Origin: Betaproteobacteria bacterium
GTDB taxonomy: Bacteria > Pseudomonadota > Gammaproteobacteria > Burkholderiales > Rhodocyclaceae
Direction: 5' to 3'
DNA: 64,000 nt
Assembly (NCBI GenBank): GCA_016208415.1
Contig: JACQYB010000011.1
Location: forward strand, 1 to 64,000
Shown here: positions 41,392 through 50,545 of the stretch, piece by piece
How positions within the stretch are numbered: position 1 is the first letter of the stretch
Layout of the letters: each line of letters begins with the position of its first letter
Notes under the pieces: model-generated
The model's input: only the letters and a program-made list of their open reading frames with translations
Told to the model about the DNA's origin: nothing
Databases searched by the model: none
Program-made: the position numbers and the translations under genes

Positions 41392-44300
41392 ATGAAGTGC
41401 CTGCGCCCCCTGCTGCTCCCCCTGTGCGCACTGCTGCTCACCATTCCCCCGGTGTCAGCCGCCAGCCTCACCCGCACCAGCGCCTTCACCTACGACGCGG
41501 CCAGCGGCCTGCTCACCAAGGAAGTCATCGAGCCCACCGACTCCGCCCTGTGCCTGGTCACCGAACACAGCTACGACGGTTTCGGCAACCGCAGCGCGGC
41601 CACCACGCGCAACTGCGCCGGCAGCGGCGGCGAAGCCCCCGCCCCCAGCGGCGACGCCGTGATTACCGCGCGCACCAGCACCACCACCTGGGGCCCCGAC
41701 GGGCGCTTCGCCGTGGGCGCCACCAACGCCCTGGGCCACACCGAGAGCCGCAGCTACGATGCGCGCTTTGGCAGCGTGGCCAGCCTCACCGGCCCCAACA
41801 ATCTCACCACCACCTGGAGCGCCGACGGCTTCGGGCGCAAGACGCTGGAAATCCGCGCCGATGCCACCCGCACCCAATGGAGCTACAGCCTGTGCAATGG
41901 CGCCTGCCCCGGCAACACCCAGGTGAGCAGTGCCGCCTACCTGATCCAGGTCACCCCGCTGGGCACCGACGGCAACGCCAACGGCCCCTGGGTGAAGAGC
42001 TACTTTGACGCCCTCGGGCGCGAGATCCGCCGCGAAACCCAAGGCTTCGGCGCGCCGGGCAGCGCCCCCACCGTGGTGGTGCTCACCGAATACGACCCCC
42101 ACGGCCGGCTGTGGCGCACCTCCCGCCCCCCCACCCCTCCGGCCACCGCGCTGGGGACCACCACCACCTATCACCCCCCGGGGCGCATCACCCGGGTGGA
42201 AGCCCCCGACGACAGCGGTACCGTGCGCGCCACCACCACCACGTATTCCGGGCGCACCACCACCGTCACCGACCCCCTGGGGCGCCAGCGCACCACCGTG
42301 CTCAACAGCCAGGGCCAGGTGGTCAGCGTCACCGATGCCGCCGGGTTCACGCTCAGCTCCCAGTACGACCCCTTCGGCAATCTCACCCGCACGGTGGATC
42401 CGGCCGGCAACGCCACGCTGCTCAGCTTTGATGTGCGCGGGCGCAAGACCACGCTGCAGGACCCCGACCTGGGCACCTGGAGCTACCGCTACAACGCCGC
42501 CGGCGAGCTCGTCGGCCAGCTTGATGCCCGCGCCCAGAGCACCACCCTCGCTTACGACGGGCTCGGGCGCCTGATCCAGCGCACCGAGCCCGACCTGGTG
42601 TCCACCTGGAGCTGGGACGCCTGCCCCCGCGGCGTGGGCAAGCTGTGCCAGGCCGGCGCCGACACCGGCACCACCCGCAGCCACGGCTACGACGACAAGG
42701 GGCGCCCCGCCAGCACCACCACCGCGCTGGCCGGTGTGCCCGTCCAGACCGAGACCCTCGACTACGATGCCCACGGGCGCCCGGCCACCCGTCAATGGTC
42801 CACGGGCCTCACGCTGGCCTACAGCTACACCGGCCTGGGCCAGCTCAAGGAGGTGCGCAACGCCAGCGCCAACACCCTGATCTGGCGGGTGGAAGCGCGC
42901 AACGCCGAAGGCGCGCTGACCCAGTCCAGCGCCGGCAACGGCGTGGTGACACAGTCCACCTACAGCCCCCACACCGGGCGGCTGAGCGCTACTCAAGCCG
43001 GCCCCGGCAATGCGGTGCAGGCCCTGGGCTACCAGTACGACGCCCTCGGGCGCCTGGCCTATCGGACCGATGCCACCCAGGCCCTCACCGAGGGCTTCGC
43101 CTACGATGCCCTGGACCGGCTCACGCAGGCCACGCTCAACGCCCCGGCCACCGGCCTCCAGACCACCACCTACGCCTACGACGTGCTGGGCAACCTCACC
43201 TGCCGCAGCGACGTGTCGGCCTGCTCGGGGGCCAGCCCCAACTACGCCTACGGGGCGGTGGTGGCCGGGCGCACCCTGCCCCATGCGGTGGCCAGCGTGG
43301 CGGGCACGGTCGACGGAGTGACCAACCCCGGCTACCAGTACGACGCCAACGGCAACCTCACGGCGGGGGCGGGGCGCAACATCGGCTACACCAGCTACAA
43401 CCTGCCCATCACCCTGTCCAGGAGCGGGGCCAGCCTCACCTGGACCTATGGGCCGGAGCACCAGCGCGTGAGGCAGGTCTCCAGTGACGGGGCCACCACG
43501 ATCTTCGTGCATCCCGATGCCGCCAATGGGCTGGCCTATGAGAAATACACCGCCCCGGGCGGGGCGGTGACCCACAAGCACTTCGTGAGTGCCGGGGGGC
43601 AGAGCGTGGCCATCGTGGAGCTCACCGGCACCGTCTGGACGACGAAGTACCTGCACCCCGATCATCTGGGCAGCGTGAGTGCCATCACCAATGCCGCCGG
43701 GGCGGTGATCGAACGGCTGGCCTATGAGCCCTTCGGCAAACGGCGCTGGGCCAATGGCACCGCCGATCCCACGGGGATGGTGGATGGGCAGGCCACGGAT
43801 CGGGGGTTCACCAACCATCAGATGTTGGACGGGTTCGACCTCGTCCACATGAACGGGCGGCTCTATGACCCCTCGCTGGGGCGGTTCATGGGGGCCGATT
43901 CGTACGTGCAGGCGCCCTACGATCTGCAAAGCTACAACCGCTACAGCTATGTGCTGAACAACCCGTTGCTCTTCACCGATCCCACAGGGTTCAAGCCGTT
44001 TTGGCGGAAGCGGTGGTTTACGACGGTGGTGGCGATCGTCGCGGCGGTCTATTCGGGCGGCGCGGCGGCCGGTTGGGCGGCCTCGTCCATGGGCTATTCC
44101 TCGGTGGCGGCGGCGACCGTGGGTGCCACGGCGACGGCCGGATCCGCCTTGGCCGTAGGGGCTGCCGCAGGTGGTGTTGGAAGTTTCGTCTCCACCGCCA
44201 TCATGACGGGCGATCTGAAGGAGGCGGCTCGCGCGGGTGCATTCGGGGCGGCCACGGGTGCGGCCTTCTCCGGTCTGAACTACGCGCTGACCCAGGAGGC

Positions 44301-44940
44301 CTGGTTCGACATGAGTCACACGCAGTTCGATCACAACTCCAATCCGATGCTCTCGGGCGGGCAGCGCGTGACCAAGGTGCTGGGTGAGGCAGGCATTACG
44401 GGCACCGCAACGCGGTTGCGCGGGGGCAGCTTCATGGACGGCTTCAAGAACGCGCTGCCGATGCTGGCCCTGGGCGAGACCTCGCAGTACATGCGTCAGC
44501 GCATGATCCTCGATTCGATGAAGGACCCGCGCAATGCCGCGGGAATCAGTGTGGGGTGGTTCGGGGATGGGTTTAAGCTCGGCGGGGGGAGAGTTGACCC
44601 CGACGGATACGCCGGGATTTCGCCGCTTGGCGGCAGACAGGGAGGCATTGGCTACTTCGGCCTTGGATGGAACGGCGAGACACTGAGTGCGGGTGGTGCT
44701 GATTTGGGCGCTTCGTACAACCCAGGTTCTTTCTTCGATCACGTGGTCGAAGCCTTCGCCGGTCCGCATGACTACCTGAATTCCTGGACCTACAACGGGG
44801 CAGGGCAGTATGCGGTGACGGGCTTCATGGACACGGTCGCATCCATTGGCAATGCGCTGAACGTCGCCGTCGCAGTTCCATTTGTCGCCGGGGCGACGGC
44901 GCAGGTATATGCCCCGGCCCTACTTTCGCGGAGGCGTTAG
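41392..44940 (+). CDS. RHS-repeat polymorphic toxin with C-terminal tip
   Basis: Secreted RHS protein of 1182 aa. Signal peptide 1-24 (LLPLCALLLTIPPVSAA). YD/RHS repeats span about 30-790 (for example EYDPHGRLWRTSRP, YDALGRLAYRTDATQ, YDANGNLTAGAGRN). The RHS core ends with GRLYDPSLGRFMGADSYVQA, then YNRYSYVLNNPLLFTDPTGF near residue 866, where polymorphic toxins switch to a variable tip. The tip (about 867-1182) starts with Ala/Gly-rich segments that could insert into membranes and ends FDHVVEAFAGPHDYLNSWTY, then a final hydrophobic stretch. The activity of the tip is not recognised. A small lipoprotein abuts its stop. Confidence 0.9.
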   Translation: MKCLRPLLLPLCALLLTIPPVSAASLTRTSAFTYDAASGLLTKEVIEPTDSALCLVTEHSYDGFGNRSAATTRNCAGSGGEAPAPSGDAVITARTSTTTWGPDGRFAVGATNALGHTESRSYDARFGSVASLTGPNNLTTTWSADGFGRKTLEIRADATRTQWSYSLCNGACPGNTQVSSAAYLIQVTPLGTDGNANGPWVKSYFDALGREIRRETQGFGAPGSAPTVVVLTEYDPHGRLWRTSRPPTPPATALGTTTTYHPPGRITRVEAPDDSGTVRATTTTYSGRTTTVTDPLGRQRTTVLNSQGQVVSVTDAAGFTLSSQYDPFGNLTRTVDPAGNATLLSFDVRGRKTTLQDPDLGTWSYRYNAAGELVGQLDARAQSTTLAYDGLGRLIQRTEPDLVSTWSWDACPRGVGKLCQAGADTGTTRSHGYDDKGRPASTTTALAGVPVQTETLDYDAHGRPATRQWSTGLTLAYSYTGLGQLKEVRNASANTLIWRVEARNAEGALTQSSAGNGVVTQSTYSPHTGRLSATQAGPGNAVQALGYQYDALGRLAYRTDATQALTEGFAYDALDRLTQATLNAPATGLQTTTYAYDVLGNLTCRSDVSACSGASPNYAYGAVVAGRTLPHAVASVAGTVDGVTNPGYQYDANGNLTAGAGRNIGYTSYNLPITLSRSGASLTWTYGPEHQRVRQVSSDGATTIFVHPDAANGLAYEKYTAPGGAVTHKHFVSAGGQSVAIVELTGTVWTTKYLHPDHLGSVSAITNAAGAVIERLAYEPFGKRRWANGTADPTGMVDGQATDRGFTNHQMLDGFDLVHMNGRLYDPSLGRFMGADSYVQAPYDLQSYNRYSYVLNNPLLFTDPTGFKPFWRKRWFTTVVAIVAAVYSGGAAAGWAASSMGYSSVAAATVGATATAGSALAVGAAAGGVGSFVSTAIMTGDLKEAARAGAFGAATGAAFSGLNYALTQEAWFDMSHTQFDHNSNPMLSGGQRVTKVLGEAGITGTATRLRGGSFMDGFKNALPMLALGETSQYMRQRMILDSMKDPRNAAGISVGWFGDGFKLGGGRVDPDGYAGISPLGGRQGGIGYFGLGWNGETLSAGGADLGASYNPGSFFDHVVEAFAGPHDYLNSWTYNGAGQYAVTGFMDTVASIGNALNVAVAVPFVAGATAQVYAPALLSRRR

Positions 44941-45297
44941 ATGCGGGCCTCACTACCTTGCAGGAACCTTCGCGGGTTGCTTTGCTGTGTTGCCTTGCTC
45001 CTAGCAGTTGGCGGTTGCGTTGCCGCCGGACCCGGCGATCCCAGATTGTTTCGTCGCTCGCTCGAATGGGACGTTGAACATGGCCGCTCAATTGATCTGA
45101 TGTTCATAGGACGGGGAGAGGGATTCCGCCGTCAGCCGCGATCCGCGCCGGACGGTGGCACGATCTGGCTCATCATCAATGACAAGACCGGCTGCCAATT
45201 GGAGTACATCACCGCCGCCGACGGTCGCGGCGTTGGATATCGCTATCTCAGCCCGGAACACCAGTGCTACATCGAGCGGCGCTTCCGGGGCTGGTAG
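44941..45297 (+). CDS. Small lipoprotein, candidate immunity protein
   Basis: A 118-aa protein whose ATG directly follows the TAG of the RHS gene. Lipoprotein signal: basic start, hydrophobic CVALLLAVGGC with lipobox Cys at about 26. The mature part contains TIWLIINDKTGCQLEYITAA and YRYLSPEHQCYIERRF. Position immediately after a polymorphic-toxin tip is the standard place for a cognate immunity gene, and lipidation would place it facing the periplasm. No homology recognised; the immunity role is inference. Confidence 0.65.
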   Translation: MRASLPCRNLRGLLCCVALLLAVGGCVAAGPGDPRLFRRSLEWDVEHGRSIDLMFIGRGEGFRRQPRSAPDGGTIWLIINDKTGCQLEYITAADGRGVGYRYLSPEHQCYIERRFRGW

Positions 45298-45302
45298 ACC
45301 GC

Positions 45303-45614
45303 ATGAAGCGCCTGCGCCCCTGTGTGCTCCGGTTGCCCGGGCTGATGCTCGTCAGCGCCCCGGCGGTTGCCGAGACCCGCACCGGCACCTTCAGCTACGA
45401 GCTGACCAGCCGCGAGCTGGTGAAGGAGGTCATCGATCCCACGGACCCCGCCCTGTGCCTGGTCACCTAACACGAGTACGACGGCTTCGGCAACCGCAAG
45501 AAGAGCACCACGCGCAACTGCAACGGCGCCGCCGGCGATGCCGTCACCGCCACGGGCGATGCGCTCTTCACTGCGCGCACCCACACCACCGGCTGGAGCC
45601 CCACTCCGGCCTGA
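45303..45614 (+). pseudogene. Second RHS gene, 5' fragment with in-frame stop
   Basis: Starts like the intact RHS gene: signal peptide MKRLRPCVLRLPGLMLVSAP, then FSYELTSRELVKEVIDPTDP and ALCLVT. The codon corresponding to Glu in the intact copy (ACC GAA CAC) is TAA here, at 45468-45470. Beyond the stop the frame continues with homology (HEYDGFGNRKKSTTRNCNGA) to about 45600 and then fuses to SpvB sequence. A dead duplicate. Confidence 0.85.
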
Positions 45615-46648
45615 GCGCGACCCAGTGGGTGCACTTCGTCTATGACGGAAACCGCCCCGACGCGAGCGAACTCCATCACGCCGGATCGGCCATCAAGACC
45701 ATCAACCGCCTCACCAAGGTGCAGATGTGGAAGGATTCCGGGGCCAACCTGGTGCGCGAATACCGCCTCACCTACGACAACCAGGGACAGGCCGGGCGCT
45801 CGCGCGTGACCACGGTCACCGAGTGCGACCAGGTGGGGACCTGCCTGGTGCCGAACCAGTTCGCGTGGCTCACGCCACCGGCCGGGGGAAACAACAGCTT
45901 CGCCACCTCCGCCAACCTCAATGGTGCCGACGGACAGATGGTGGAGCGCTCCCCGCTGATCGCCGATTTCAACGGCGATGGCATTCCCGACATCCTGTGG
46001 GATCCCAAGGACGGGGTCGGCCGCTCGACCCACATTGCGCGGGAACTGTGGGTCGGAAATGGCGACGGCTCGTTTGCCGTGAGAGCCAATCCTGGTGGCG
46101 CAAACGGCATCCATGTTGGCTTCAAGCCGTACATCGCGGATTTCAATGGCGACGGCAGGAGCGACATCCTGTGGAACTACGAGGACGAGTACGGACGCCC
46201 GGCGCCCGCCGCGCCCGGCGCCGTGACCCGCGTGATCTGGTGGGGCAATGCGGACGGGACCTTCAGCCTGAAATTCGGCATCGGCTCGGCGAGTGCCCCG
46301 GAGACGGACAACCTCATCCCTTCGGCCCCCCTGATTGCCGACTTCAACGGTGACGGACGCGCCGACATCCTCTGGGACCCGAAGGACGCCTATGGCCGCT
46401 CCACCGCCAACGCCAACGGCAAGAAGCGCGAGCTGTGGCTGGGCAACGGCGACGGCAGTTTCGTCAAGAGCGATACCCTGGGCTGGGCCGATGGTTTGTA
46501 CGCCGTCTACGTGCCCATCGCCGTCGACTTCAACGGTGACGGCAAGGCCGACCTCCTGTGGGACTACCGCTACCCGGACGGGCGCTCCGCCGGACTGCGC
46601 AGCCTGTGGCGCGCCAATGATGACGCAGGCTTGTCGGCGCGCGTTTAA
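45602..46648 (+). pseudogene. SpvB/VCBS gene fragment (second copy)
   Basis: Homologous to roughly residues 230-565 of the intact SpvB/VCBS protein: SAIKTINRLTKVQMWKDSGA, EFDN-like linkers, then VCBS repeats such as LIADFNGDGIPDILWDPKDG and LWDYRYPDGRSAGLRSLW. It has no start of its own and no N-terminal SpvB part. It ends abruptly inside the palindromic element at 46632. Nucleotide similarity to the first copy is high enough for gene conversion. Confidence 0.85.
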
Positions 46649-46984
46649 AACTACCCATCTGTGCGCGTTGAATTTTACCCAGGGACATTAGCTGCCCGTC
46701 ATAGGCAGGGCTGTGGATAAGTGTAGCGCATTCCCTGGACTGTGACCTCCTTCAAGTTGATTTGGATTCGATAGCTGGGGAAGGGGACGTTGCGCGGGGA
46801 AATCCGCTTCGGGCTACGCCCTGCGCGGATTTCCCCGCGCAACCGCCTACAGGCCAACATCAATGGAGGAAACCAAACCAGAGAATGCGTTACACTTATC
46901 CACAGCCGAACTAATGACGGGCGGCTATAGCCCCTGGTCAAAATTCAACGCGCACAACTGGTCAGTTTTAAACGCGCGCCGACA
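46632..46984. mobile_element. 353-bp IS21-like non-autonomous palindromic element
   Basis: Outer arms begin TGTCGGCGCGCGTTTAAAAC and the right end is its inverted counterpart; the arms stay similar for about 52 bp. They carry paired blocks (TTTAAAACT and GCGTTGAATTTT) like the multiple transposase sites of IS21-family ends, with TG...CA termini. A second nested pair (GCTGTGGATAAGTGTA and its complement) and a 19-bp perfect stem (46789-46807 with 46825-46843) make the whole element one large imperfect palindrome. No transposase is encoded. It cuts the SpvB fragment. Confidence 0.75.
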
Positions 46985-47009
46985 CTGACATCCAGAAAGC
47001 CTCTCACGC

Positions 47010-47324
47010 ATGAAACTTCACACGTACTATTGGCGCTTCGTGCTTCCTCTGCTGGTTGTTTCATGCAGCGCTGGAGCACGAAGTGCCCTCGTTAGTGCCG
47101 ACGAGAATCGATTCCAGTTACAGGGTGCGTCGCCGTACGGAGCGAGGTTCATTTTCTTTGTGGACCTCGGCGAGGTGGCCGGCAGATGCGACAGTCATCA
47201 CATACGCATCGAGGTAATGGTCGCAGAAGCTTTGCGAACGCGCGGTGCCTGCCTGAATGGCTTTGTCATTGGCGCGCCAAGCTATCATCCTCCGGAGTGC
47301 AGAGTCCCTGTACAGTGCAAGTGA
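47010..47324 (+). CDS. Small lipoprotein, possible orphan immunity protein
   Basis: A 104-aa frame opening with a lipoprotein signal (WRFVLPLLVVSC, lipobox Cys near 19). The rest contains YGARFIFFVDLGEVAGRCDS and ends with several Cys. It is not obviously homologous to the lipoprotein at 44941. It sits between pieces of the decayed RHS copy, where an immunity gene would have been. GC is lower than average. Not recognised. Confidence 0.55.
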   Translation: MKLHTYYWRFVLPLLVVSCSAGARSALVSADENRFQLQGASPYGARFIFFVDLGEVAGRCDSHHIRIEVMVAEALRTRGACLNGFVIGAPSYHPPECRVPVQCK

Positions 47325-47379
47325 ATGGCTGTGCAGCGTCAGGCATGTTGGTCCAAAGCGGGAAGTCGATTTCCACCCA

Positions 47380-47885
47380 TGCCGCCTCGGCAACCTCACC
47401 TGCCGCACCGACCTCTCCGCCTGTTCGGCCACGAGCCCCAACTACAGCTACGGGGCGACGGTGACCCTGCCGGGCGGGGGCACGCGCAGCCTGCCCCATG
47501 TCGTGGCCAGTGTAGCGGGCACGGTCGACGGGGTGGCCGACCCCAGCTACCAGTACGACGCCAACGGCAACCTCACCGCGGGGGCGGGCCGGAACATCAG
47601 CTATACCAGCTACAACCTGCCGGCCACGCTGGCCCGCAGCGGGGCCAGCCTCACCTGGACTTATGGGCCGGAGCACCAGCGCGTGAGGCAGGTCGCCAGC
47701 GATGGGGCCACCACGATCTTCGTCCACCCCGATGCCGCCAACGCCTTGGCCTACGAGCGCTACACCGCCCCGGGCGACCGCCCTTCGTCACGGCGGGCGG
47801 CCAGTCCGTGGCCATCCTGGAGCTCACCGGCAGCACCTGGACGACGAAATGGCTGCACCACGCGGAAATGGGGGACGTCCATTAG
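47380..47885 (+). pseudogene. RHS core fragment (second copy)
   Basis: Homologous to about residues 600-765 of the intact RHS protein: LGNLTCRTDLSACSATSPNY, YQYDANGNLTAGAGRNISYT, TWTYGPEHQRVRQVASDGAT, then a frameshift near 47780 after YERYTAPG and a second frame with VTAGGQSVAILELTGSTWTT. Both ends are broken and no start exists. It marks the right edge of the RHS block; 47886-48117 shows no gene. Confidence 0.85.
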
Positions 47886-48117
47886 TCGGCCGCTGTCAAG
47901 CGAGTAAGCGAATCCATGGCGGCGCCAGCCGCCGGTTTTGAAACTCTCTCTCCGCTTGCAGTTGCCGATCACGCCCGTTTCTTCGAATCATGGCTGCGAC
48001 GAATCGCGCCAGACACCCATCAGGATCAAGCGAGCGGCGCAGTCCCCGGGATGAGCACTGGCCGGGCTTGGGGCGAACCCGATAATATAGGCGCTTTGCC
48101 TTCGCCCCGCCCCGCCG

Positions 48118-49497
48118 ATGAATGTCCCGATCCACATGAGTGCACTGGAGCGGCGCGCCGTCTCCGCCCTGGCGGTGGTCTTTGCGCTGCGCCTGTTCGG
48201 CATGTTTTCCATCCTGCCGGTGCTGGCGGTGCATGCCCAGGGCCTGCCCGGCGGCGCCAACGCCTTCCTGGTGGGGGTGGCGCTGGGCATCGACGGCCTG
48301 GCCCAGGCCGGGCTGCAGATACCCTTCGGTCTGCTGTCCGACCGCTACGGGCGCAAGCGGGTGATCTACGCCGGGCTGCTGCTGTTCGCTCTGGGCAGCT
48401 TCATCGCTGCCGGGGCCAGCGACATCTGGATGATCATCCTCGGCCGCCTGGTGCAGGGCACCGGTGCCGTGGCGGCCGCCGTGATGGCGCTGGTGGCCGA
48501 TCTCACCCGCGAGGAACACCGCAGCCGCGCGATGGCCGGCATCGGCATGAGCATCGGCGTGACCTTCGGCGCCTCCATGGTGGCGGGGCCGGCCCTGGCC
48601 CATGTGATGGGCGTGTCGGGCATCTTCGCGCTGACCGGCGTGCTGGCGCTGGCGGCCATGGTGGTGGTGCGATTCGTGGTGCCGGACCCCATCGCCAGCC
48701 GCGTGCATGCCGACGCCGAGACGGTGCCGGCCCAGATCGCCGGGGTGCTGTGGAACACCGAACTGCAGCGCCTGATCTTCGGCATCTTCAGCCTGCACGC
48801 GGCCATGCGCGGGCTGTTCGTGGTCGTCCCGCTGGTGCTGGTGAGCGTCGGCGGGCTGGCGGTGGAGGACCACTGGAAGGTCTATCTGCCGGTGATGGCG
48901 ATTTCCTTCGTGGCGGTGGTGCCGGCCATCATCGCCGCCGAGGCGCGGGGCAGGATGAAGCCGGTGTTCGTCGGGGCGGTGGCGCTGCTGGTCCTGGCCA
49001 CCTTGCTCATGGCCGTGTTCATCGACGACTTCGCCGGCGTGGTGGCCACGCTGTTCCTGTTCTTCCTCGCCTTCAACCTGCTGGAGGCCACCCTGCCGTC
49101 GCTGGTGTCCAAGATCGCCCCGGCGGGCAGCAAGGGCACGGCCATCGGCGTGTATAACAGCTTCCAGTTCCTGGGCCTGTTCCTGGGCGGGGCGCTGGGG
49201 GGCTTCCTGGCGCAGCACGTGGCGCCGGCGGCGGTGTTCGTGTTCGCCGCCGGTCTGGCCGTGGCCTGGCTGCTGCTGGCCGTCTCCATGCAGCCGCCGC
49301 CGGCGGTGCGCACGCGGCTGTTCCACGTCGGGGACATGAGCGCGGCGCGCGGCCGCGAGTTGTCGGCGGCGCTGGCGCGCATCGACGGTGTGGCGGAGGC
49401 GGTGGTGATTGCGGAAGAGGGTGTAGCATATTTGAAAGTGCGCATGGGCGAGTGGGACGAGGCCGGTGCGCTGGCGCTGATCAATACGGGAGCATGA
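48118..49497 (+). CDS. MFS transporter with C-terminal YAM-like domain (YajR type)
   Basis: Inner-membrane major-facilitator protein of 459 aa, 12 predicted membrane helices. The family loop 2-3 motif is [16 protein letters not shown], and [20 protein letters not shown] is helix 4-5. After helix 12 a soluble domain of about 70 residues ([20 protein letters not shown], then [12 protein letters not shown]) resembles the YAM domain of YajR. Substrate unknown. Start 48118 or 48136. One base separates it from ssb, the conserved betaproteobacterial order. Confidence 0.93.
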   Translation: MNVPIHMSALERRAVSALAVVFALRLFGMFSILPVLAVHAQGLPGGANAFLVGVALGIDGLAQAGLQIPFGLLSDRYGRKRVIYAGLLLFALGSFIAAGASDIWMIILGRLVQGTGAVAAAVMALVADLTREEHRSRAMAGIGMSIGVTFGASMVAGPALAHVMGVSGIFALTGVLALAAMVVVRFVVPDPIASRVHADAETVPAQIAGVLWNTELQRLIFGIFSLHAAMRGLFVVVPLVLVSVGGLAVEDHWKVYLPVMAISFVAVVPAIIAAEARGRMKPVFVGAVALLVLATLLMAVFIDDFAGVVATLFLFFLAFNLLEATLPSLVSKIAPAGSKGTAIGVYNSFQFLGLFLGGALGGFLAQHVAPAAVFVFAAGLAVAWLLLAVSMQPPPAVRTRLFHVGDMSAARGRELSAALARIDGVAEAVVIAEEGVAYLKVRMGEWDEAGALALINTGA

Positions 49498-49498
49498 A

Positions 49499-49966
49499 AT
49501 GGCATCGGTGAACAAGGTGATTCTGGTGGGCAACCTGGGGCGCGACCCCGAAATCCGATATTTCCCCAGCGGCGACGCGGTCGCCAACGTCACGGTGGCC
49601 ACCACCGACACCTGGAAGGACAAGACGACCGGGGAGAAGAAGGAGGCGACCGAATGGCACCGCGTGGTGTTCAGCGGCAAGCTGGCCGAGATCGCCGGGC
49701 AGTACCTCAAGAAGGGCAGCCAGATCTACATCGAGGGCAGCCTGCGCACCCGCAAGTGGCAGGGCCAGGACGGCCAGGACCGTTACACCACCGAGATCCG
49801 CGCCGACACGATGAAGATGCTGGGCAAGCGCGAAGGCATGGGCGAGGCGCAGCAGTCGCGGGAGTCGGCCCCGCCGGCTTCGGGCGCAGCCCCCGCGGCG
49901 CCGGAGGAGCGCAAGCCCGCCCCGTCGTCCGGCTTCAGCGATTTCGACGACGACATTCCGTTCTGA
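49499..49966 (+). CDS. ssb: Single-stranded DNA-binding protein
   Basis: SSB of 155 aa, a tetrameric OB-fold protein protecting single-stranded DNA in replication and repair. OB-fold signature [20 protein letters not shown], then [15 protein letters not shown] and [20 protein letters not shown]; a Pro/Ala-rich linker; and the acidic tip DFDDDIPF that recruits partners. Close coupling to the MFS gene and a terminator after it indicate a two-gene unit. Confidence 0.98.
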   Translation: MASVNKVILVGNLGRDPEIRYFPSGDAVANVTVATTDTWKDKTTGEKKEATEWHRVVFSGKLAEIAGQYLKKGSQIYIEGSLRTRKWQGQDGQDRYTTEIRADTMKMLGKREGMGEAQQSRESAPPASGAAPAAPEERKPAPSSGFSDFDDDIPF

Positions 49967-49995
49967 CGCTTCTCTCCGGACTGCGAACAACCCGG

Positions 49996-50020
49996 CGGAA
50001 GCCCTCGCGGCTTCCGTCTT
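49996..50020 (+). terminator. Rho-independent terminator after ssb
   Basis: CGGAAGCC-CTCGC-GGCTTCCG is a perfect 8-bp stem with a 5-nt loop followed by TCTT, 30 bp after the ssb stop. Confidence 0.6.
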
Positions 50021-50045
50021 GACGAAATTGCTCGTACCCGGAGGA

Positions 50046-50104
50046 GTGGGAGCGGGCTTGCCCGCGATACCTGCCGCCGCAATCGCGGGCAAGCCTGCTC
50101 CCAC
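50046..50104. repeat. REP pair
   Basis: GTGGGAGCGGGCTTGCCCGCG and the inverted arm ATCGCGGGCAAGCCTGCTCCC flank a spacer of about 17 bp, between ssb and the DUF3301 gene. Confidence 0.95.
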
Positions 50105-50199
50105 AGAGACGAGGATTCACTTTCCGGGCTATGTCCGTCAGTCGCAACCGACAGGCTCTCCTCGCTTGCCCGCGGCAGGGGCGCATCGACCGCACACCC

Positions 50200-50532
50200 A
50201 TGGACCTTCTGGAAATCGTTGGCTGGATCGCCCTGACGGCGCTGGCCTGGCTGTGGTTCGACGGCACCCGGGCGCGCGAGATCGCCGTGGCCGCATCGCG
50301 GGATGCCTGCGCCGCGGAGGGGCTGCAGTTCCTCGACGACACCGTGTCCTTCCGCAAGCTGTGGCCCGTCCGCGACGATGACGGGCGGCTGCGGCTGCAG
50401 CGCGTCTATGGCTTCGAGTACAGCGACACCGGCGACAACCGCCGCCGCGGCAGCATCGTCCTGCTGGGCCATCGCGTCATCGCCATCCATGTCGGCTTGC
50501 GGTCGGTGCCGGCGGGGAGGGTGTTGCACTGA
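50200..50532 (+). CDS. DUF3301 family protein
   Basis: A 110-aa protein with one N-terminal membrane helix (LLEIVGWIALTALAWLWF) and a cytoplasmic or periplasmic part with REIAVAASRDACAAEGLQFL and the DUF3301 core DDTVSFRKLWPVRDDDGRLR, then RVYGFEYSDTGDNRR. ATG at 50200. The role is unknown. It lies 13 bp upstream of the LysR gene and is probably co-transcribed. Confidence 0.88.
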   Translation: MDLLEIVGWIALTALAWLWFDGTRAREIAVAASRDACAAEGLQFLDDTVSFRKLWPVRDDDGRLRLQRVYGFEYSDTGDNRRRGSIVLLGHRVIAIHVGLRSVPAGRVLH

Positions 50533-50545
50533 GCGGCACGGCGCC

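Noticed and set aside
41455..44769. 1104-codon minus-strand open frame opposite the RHS gene
   Set aside because: Low-complexity Gly/Ala/His translation, no domains; the RHS frame has signal peptide, repeats and core motif.
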